This document shows positions 61,101-64,000 of a stretch of 64,000 nt of DNA, piece by piece. A program made the position numbers and the translations under genes. Under the pieces are notes generated by a model. It was not told the DNA's origin and ran no database searches. It was given only the letters and a program-made list of their open reading frames with translations. The first letter of the stretch is position 1. Each line of letters opens with the position of its first letter. Origin of the DNA: Haliclystus octoradiatus (lineage: Eukaryota; Cnidaria; Staurozoa; Stauromedusae; Haliclystidae); contig OU744446.1 in assembly GCA_916610825.1 (NCBI GenBank), positions 31,200,445-31,264,444 of the forward strand, in the 5' to 3' direction.

Positions 61101-63892
61101 TTTTCCGCAGGGGCTGGTTTTGTATGGGCTATGAAGGCTGACCACTGGTTATGGTGGTGTAGCAGTTTTGGTTGGGGATAAGCTATAATGTTGCTTCTCT
61201 TCTTGCATAGTATAACACATTGACAAAGTTTGATTTGTCGACATACCATAGTTCTATCGTTAGGAACAGTGAGTGAATTTGAGAGTGAACAAATAGATTG
61301 TGTATCAGATGGTATCATTGATTCTGGTATTCTTTGTGGATTAGAATCCTAAAATAAAACATTAGAATACAATTATAACATCCACCTCTATACAGCAGCC
61401 ACCTGTCACTGTCAGTATTGGTAAAAATAGAATTTTCAAATCATAACATCCTATTAAATTGAGCAGTTACATATTAGAGGCATCAAATAGACCATTGCGC
61501 CTTGCGGGCTCAAAGTTGAAAATGAATGACATTTCTCAAGCCATAGTAGTGTGCACACCACACATCATATCTGTAGACCGAGCACATCAGGCCACTAGTA
61601 AACTGCATACCTGGTTATCCGTCAACAGTGGTTAGTCTTTTTCTCTGGAAAGAGAAATGCTTGCATAATTTCTACATTTTCAGATTGAGTTATTAGTCCA
61701 AGTTTCATTCTGGTTCACAAAATTTTTCAAGAAATACATCAGTAGGCCTGAAAGGTATTTTGGATTGACGGATTTTGAAAAATATTAATTGGCAAAAAAC
61801 TTTCTATAACATCTACTTGAAAAATTCTGGGACTTGAATGGTGTCCACTGTCCAGTTGCATTTCCTACCATCACCTCTGCAAAAAACAGTTCAGAGGTTC
61901 ATGAACAGTTCATGAACAGTTTATGAATGTTAGATGGCTCCAATTTCCATGAACTGTTCATGACTCCTGGACTGTTTTTCGCAGAATCGCAGGGACAGGG
62001 TTGAGAAGAAATTGTTGGAATGTTCTAGGGTTCCAGAAGGCTTGAAGGCTTCTATTAAGCATGAAAAGTGGATGAATAGTTGGACAACTTCATGTTTGTG
62101 ATATCATGAACACTTTTCACAGAGAAAGTATGTCTGAATTACCTTTTCTTTTCTTTTACAGATGGTGGAGAAGAATGTTTGACATTGGTGTTGCCATGGT
62201 GAATAGCAAATGAATCCAAGTAGATATGATGAGAAAATGGCAGTTTTTAAATAAACACTGAAGAATGGTTTGTCAAATTGTTTCTTTGTGAATATAAACT
62301 AAAATTAATATGAGAACCACAATATTATAGAGGTCTACTGCAGTTTTTGTGTTTTATCCAAAACTTAAAGGAAAACTTAATGGAAGGGTAGCACAAAGTC
62401 AAAGTTTGTTATTTATCAAGTTTGATTTCCGATAGCATAATTCCTGGAAGGCTAAAATACTTGTTGGCACCTTGATTTTGACATGATCTATGACTTGTAC
62501 CAAATTTTTCAATTAAGAATCCTATGGAAATAGGATTTTGTGTTGTTGTAGGCTTGTGCAAATTTGGAAGGAGACAGTGATGTATTAAAATCACATAGCA
62601 TTTATTCCATTATATAATACATGTATATAATAACACTGTGAGATTCTAAAGTACTGAAAATATACTGAAAAACATTCTAAAAATGTACGGAAAATAAATC
62701 AGTATTATTTCAGTGCATTTTCAGTAGCCTCGTCTTTTCAGTATTTTTTCAATACATTTTCAGTATATTTTCAGTACTTTAAAATCGCATAGTGTAATTA
62801 AGTTATGTTATGATATAACAATACATTCTAGGCATATTGGGGCTTGGTTGGTGGGTCGTCTGCAGCCACAATCAATTGCAGAAGCTAGGGTAGCTACTCA
62901 AAAAGCACACCTGATAACCATCTTATTTATTTGATTGAGCGAGATGACTTTGTTCGGTAATTTCTGCTATCGTATATGCTGAAGGTTTGACGTAATCATA
63001 GGCTATAGGGTAGCAGGAACTTGCCTAATTGGAATCAGAGGCTTCTAAGAAAATAATTCTTATTTTATCAACTCAAGGAATAATAGTGACGTAAGGGGTG
63101 ATTTTCTAAATATGAATCTATGATAAAAACTGTAACAAAGATTTCCGTGCAAACAGTCAAACACACCCCCTGGTGTGATTGAGATCATTTATGAAAACAA
63201 AGTCAGCTACTTTTCACTTGTATTATAATTTTATGTGTATAATACTAAGCAGTTCATACGCCAAATCATTGTTGCTGATTTGACCAACAACGTCAGTGCG
63301 ATCTATAGTACACTGTAGGCTTACATGAGTTACATGTCAAGATTGATATGGACAGCTGATAGGCCTATTTTTCCTATATTGGTTAAATCCTATTTAATAG
63401 GATAGCATTTGAAACAAACATATTTGCAGTAATTTATTAAAACAATGCCTTTTGCAAATATAACATCATCAATTATTAATATCACAAAACTAAAGAATAA
63501 AATAAATAGCTAGCAGCAATAACAAATATATATAGACGAAAGTTTTATGTTTTAAGTAAACCTGTTAAAAGTTTCCACTGCCACTGACGTCTGACTCCAC
63601 TGACTGAGTGTGGTGAAACTGAATCAGGTCACTATAACTACACCGTATGCTGTACGTCGTTGTATTTGTATTCTGACTGTTTATACCTCAAAATTACAAT
63701 AATTCTTCAGCTGTTTTTGTATATTTATTTTCTCAACGGTGTTTTTTAATTTTGAATTTATTGTTCACGTACCTTTGTTACTTCTGACGAGGCAACCCAA
63801 ATTATATCAACAGCAAGGAGCACACATAAACCAAAACCTAATCTTGCTTTTCTTGATTCACCAAACCAACGGTTTATCCTATCAGTACACAT
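49127..63892 (-). CDS. SLC35F5: Solute carrier family 35 member F5-like membrane transporter
   Basis: Fourteen exons read on the minus strand, phases consistent: 63773-63892, 62143-62298, 61247-61348, 60572-60650, 59724-59789, 58585-58694, 57349-57430, 57033-57120, 56430-56525, 55749-55822, 54274-54436, 53251-53341, 51496-51644, 49127-49199; about 482 residues (human 523). Family landmarks in order: LCVLLAVDIIWVASSE (first membrane helix), DKPFFS...KTAIFSSYLLGFI, a polar acidic loop (exons 3-5) ending KVREIRRLP, then WLAANLFYQEALSFTSAAV, LSSTSGLFTLILAAIF, LTLSKLLAVL, YAVYLILLKRR...RLDIPLFF, GTALSELLWVWGC, LSLVMPLTMAFDMF and NWDP-like DWDPVM, with the acidic tail ESLITDNEQ. Predicted ten-helix carrier of the drug/metabolite transporter superfamily; the substrate is not established. 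The start at 63892 is the only ATG in the frame there. Convergent with MGAT5, 783 bp between stop codons. Confidence 0.96.
49813..50518. mobile_element. TIR element with AGATAATGTTCCGTGCGT ends
   Basis: Inverted ends of ~31 bp (AGATAATGTTCCGTGCGTC at the left, its complement ending at ~50517). The near-palindrome TTCCGGCAGCCGGAA occurs just outside both ends. The interior holds two short coding-looking stretches (ATGGCGATGGACGGTCCTGT at 49888, and a frame near 50006 reading SRRWMPPFFQTYRKSERTRL) that may be captured exons. Located in the last SLC35F5 intron. Confidence 0.6.
50721..51028. repeat. Hairpin with 132-bp near-identical arms
   Basis: Arms 50721-50852 and 50897-51028 are inverted copies with a handful of mismatches, both ending in TAGGCCTA. 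The 44-bp loop contains GACCACTATAGACAGGTGGC, a fragment of the TACAGTCAAACCTG MITE family. The hairpin therefore appears inserted within or derived around a MITE copy. Confidence 0.85.
51878..51990 (+). repeat. GACGATGGCC end-repeat, third copy, with hairpin
   Basis: AGTAAAACTCAAC (51878-51890) pairs with GTTGAGTTTTACT (51909-51921), a perfect 13-bp stem, with GGCCATCGTC in the loop. The right side continues as TAATAAAACATATCC...TTGTTGTCTTTGATTTTTG and AAGAAGAAGCTACTCATCAA, as at 30025-30146. Located in an SLC35F5 intron. Confidence 0.75.
52700..53014 (+). pseudogene. LTR-retrotransposon Gag-like relic
   Basis: A frame reads PPGKLDSSLDKYETFRLWKL, then NWEGYVKLTKLSK. After an in-frame stop it continues SLADETLKILINTL. 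After a one-base shift it reads IKTLVDTLEKHAAGIEI. The pattern (tryptophan-rich W..W..Y, then L.DE.L.I, then a helix before GIE) resembles the Gag N-terminal region of Gypsy-like elements. It is broken by a stop and a frameshift. No protease or polymerase follows. Confidence 0.55.
53024..53117. mobile_element. MITE, GTTCATGAAC family (degenerate copy)
   Basis: Contains ACTGTTCATGAACAGTTAAT and ATGAACTGTTCATGAAG around a GGGTCATTT core. The right end TTTTTTTGCAGGAG is recognisable and the left end is worn. Confidence 0.6.
53595..53790. mobile_element. MITE, TAGTGTAGCCCG-type family (copy 3, opposite orientation)
   Basis: Ends TAGTGTAGCCTGCTTATCTG and GCGGGTTACACTGTAG. The interior TTTCATTGCATTTATCC is the complement of the words in copies 1 and 2. 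Confidence 0.65.
54159..54252. mobile_element. MITE, GTTCATGAAC family (short complete copy)
   Basis: Begins CCCCTGTGAAGAACAATTTA and ends GAACTGTTTTTCAAAGGGG, with AGGAGTTCATGAAC and GTTCATGAACTGC inside. Only 21 bp from SLC35F5 exon 54274-54436. Confidence 0.75.
54566..54633. repeat. 68-bp hairpin element with AGGGTTACTGC ends
   Basis: Perfect 11-bp inverted repeat AGGGTTACTGC / GCAGTAACCCT around a 46-bp centre. Probably a tiny MITE. Confidence 0.55.
55449..55575. mobile_element. MITE, AAGCAATTGGCGCAC family (copy 1)
   Basis: Ends AAGCAATTAGCGCACTG and GTGCGCCAATTGCTT. Interior CACCAAATATCAATAGCTCA is shared with 59852-60009. Confidence 0.7.
56027..56317. mobile_element. MITE, GTTCATGAAC family: one copy nested in another
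   Basis: Outer ends CCCCTGTGAAAAACAGTTCA (56027) and CTGTTTTTCGCAGGGG (56317). An inner complete copy (56094-56170) has CCCCTGAGAAAAACAGTTCA and GAACTATTTTCGCAGGGG. The inner copy splits the outer one. The GGGGCCATTTAACGTTCATG core matches the unit of the 44861-45989 minisatellite. Confidence 0.8.
57494..57673. mobile_element. MITE, TACAGTCAAACCTG family (copy 4)
   Basis: 180 bp, TACAGTGAAACATGTATATA to ATAACAGGTTTGACTGTA. Highly similar to 41741-41922, including CTATTTTAGACATTGCAAGA. Confidence 0.8.
59405..59518. mobile_element. MITE, GTTCATGAAC family
   Basis: CCCTGCGAAAAACAGTTCAG at the left and TGAACTTCGCAAGGG at the right, with GGGGCCATTCAACGTTC inside. Followed to ~59590 by a second partial copy (CGTTCATGATC...CTGTTCATGAACTTATAAA). 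Confidence 0.75.
59852..60009. mobile_element. MITE, AAGCAATTGGCGCAC family (copy 2)
   Basis: Ends TTAAGCAATTGGCACACGAG and GTGCACCAATTTCTTTG. Contains GCCAAATATCAATAGCCCAT as in copy 1. Confidence 0.65.
61021..61113. mobile_element. MITE, GTTCATGAAC family
   Basis: GAACAGTTCATGGACAGTTC at the left, AAAATTGGGGCCATTTGATG centre, CTCCTGAACTGTTTTCCGCA + GGGG at the right. The extreme left end is truncated. Confidence 0.7.
61874..61984. mobile_element. MITE, GTTCATGAAC family
   Basis: CCTCTGCAAAAAACAGTTCA to GACTGTTTTTCGCAG, with GGTTCATGAACAGTTCATGA inside. Lies between SLC35F5 exons 61247-61348 and 62143-62298. Confidence 0.75.
62634..62794. mobile_element. MITE, CACTATGAGATTT family (copy 2)
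   Basis: Inverted ends CACTGTGAGATTCTAAAGTA and TACTTTAAAATCGCATAGTG. The centre is made of repeated TTTTCAGTAT/ATACTGAAAA words. Flanking TAA on both sides may be the target duplication. Confidence 0.75.
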
Positions 63893-64000
63893 TATACTGA
63901 GTGGATATATTTTCTCAATGACATAATTCTTTGGGATTTCTCAATGAAACAACACTGACACAAGTGAAAGTTAAATGTGGTATTCCGTCTAAAAAATAAC

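Overview
The window is intron-rich, AT-rich animal DNA (GT-AG introns, many MITEs, Penelope-like and LINE relics, a tRNA-derived SINE). Three of four complete genes are clear orthologues of vertebrate genes: CTNNB1 (beta-catenin), MGAT5 and SLC35F5. The protein divergence, the secreted fibrinogen-domain gene and the SINE fit an invertebrate deuterostome. A tunicate is my best guess, but the sequence alone does not prove it.

Layout. 3-185: last exon of an unidentified + strand gene. 314-2565: four-exon secreted fibrinogen-related protein (+), followed by a very long (ATT)n array. 3400-4350: decayed non-LTR retrotransposon. About 4350-7430: little of note. 7430-19064: beta-catenin (+), probable promoter/5'UTR exon near 7500 and 14 coding exons, interrupted by a 200-base gap, a 418-bp gene-capturing TIR element and a 791-bp TA-flanked element. 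19065-22987: intergenic with small repeats. 22988-48343: MGAT5 (+), 17 coding exons, full of mobile elements. 48344-49126: short convergent intergenic gap. 49127-63892: SLC35F5 (-), 14 coding exons.

Main points of interest. (1) MGAT5 carries three tandem copies of the N-terminal luminal module that is single in the human enzyme, built from phase-0 exon pairs. (2) Three palindromic Penelope-type insertions (26939-29467, 29600-29929, 48603-48795) together carry six hammerhead ribozyme motifs with complete CUGANGA...GAAA cores, matching stem I and a GUH cleavage site. (3) A 55-bp-TIR element with a 9-bp target duplication contains a fragment of a RecQ-type helicase coding sequence (Pack-MULE-like capture). 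(4) One MITE family built on the palindrome GTTCATGAAC is scattered over MGAT5 and SLC35F5. One copy has expanded inside its own terminal repeats into a 1.1-kb, 38-bp minisatellite. (5) Beta-catenin has an apparent ~82-residue N-terminal extension upstream of a fully conserved phosphodegron.

MGAT5 acts in Golgi N-glycan branching and SLC35F5 is a predicted solute/nucleotide-sugar-type transporter. They sit tail to tail, and both human orthologues lie on chromosome 2q. Any functional link between them is inference.
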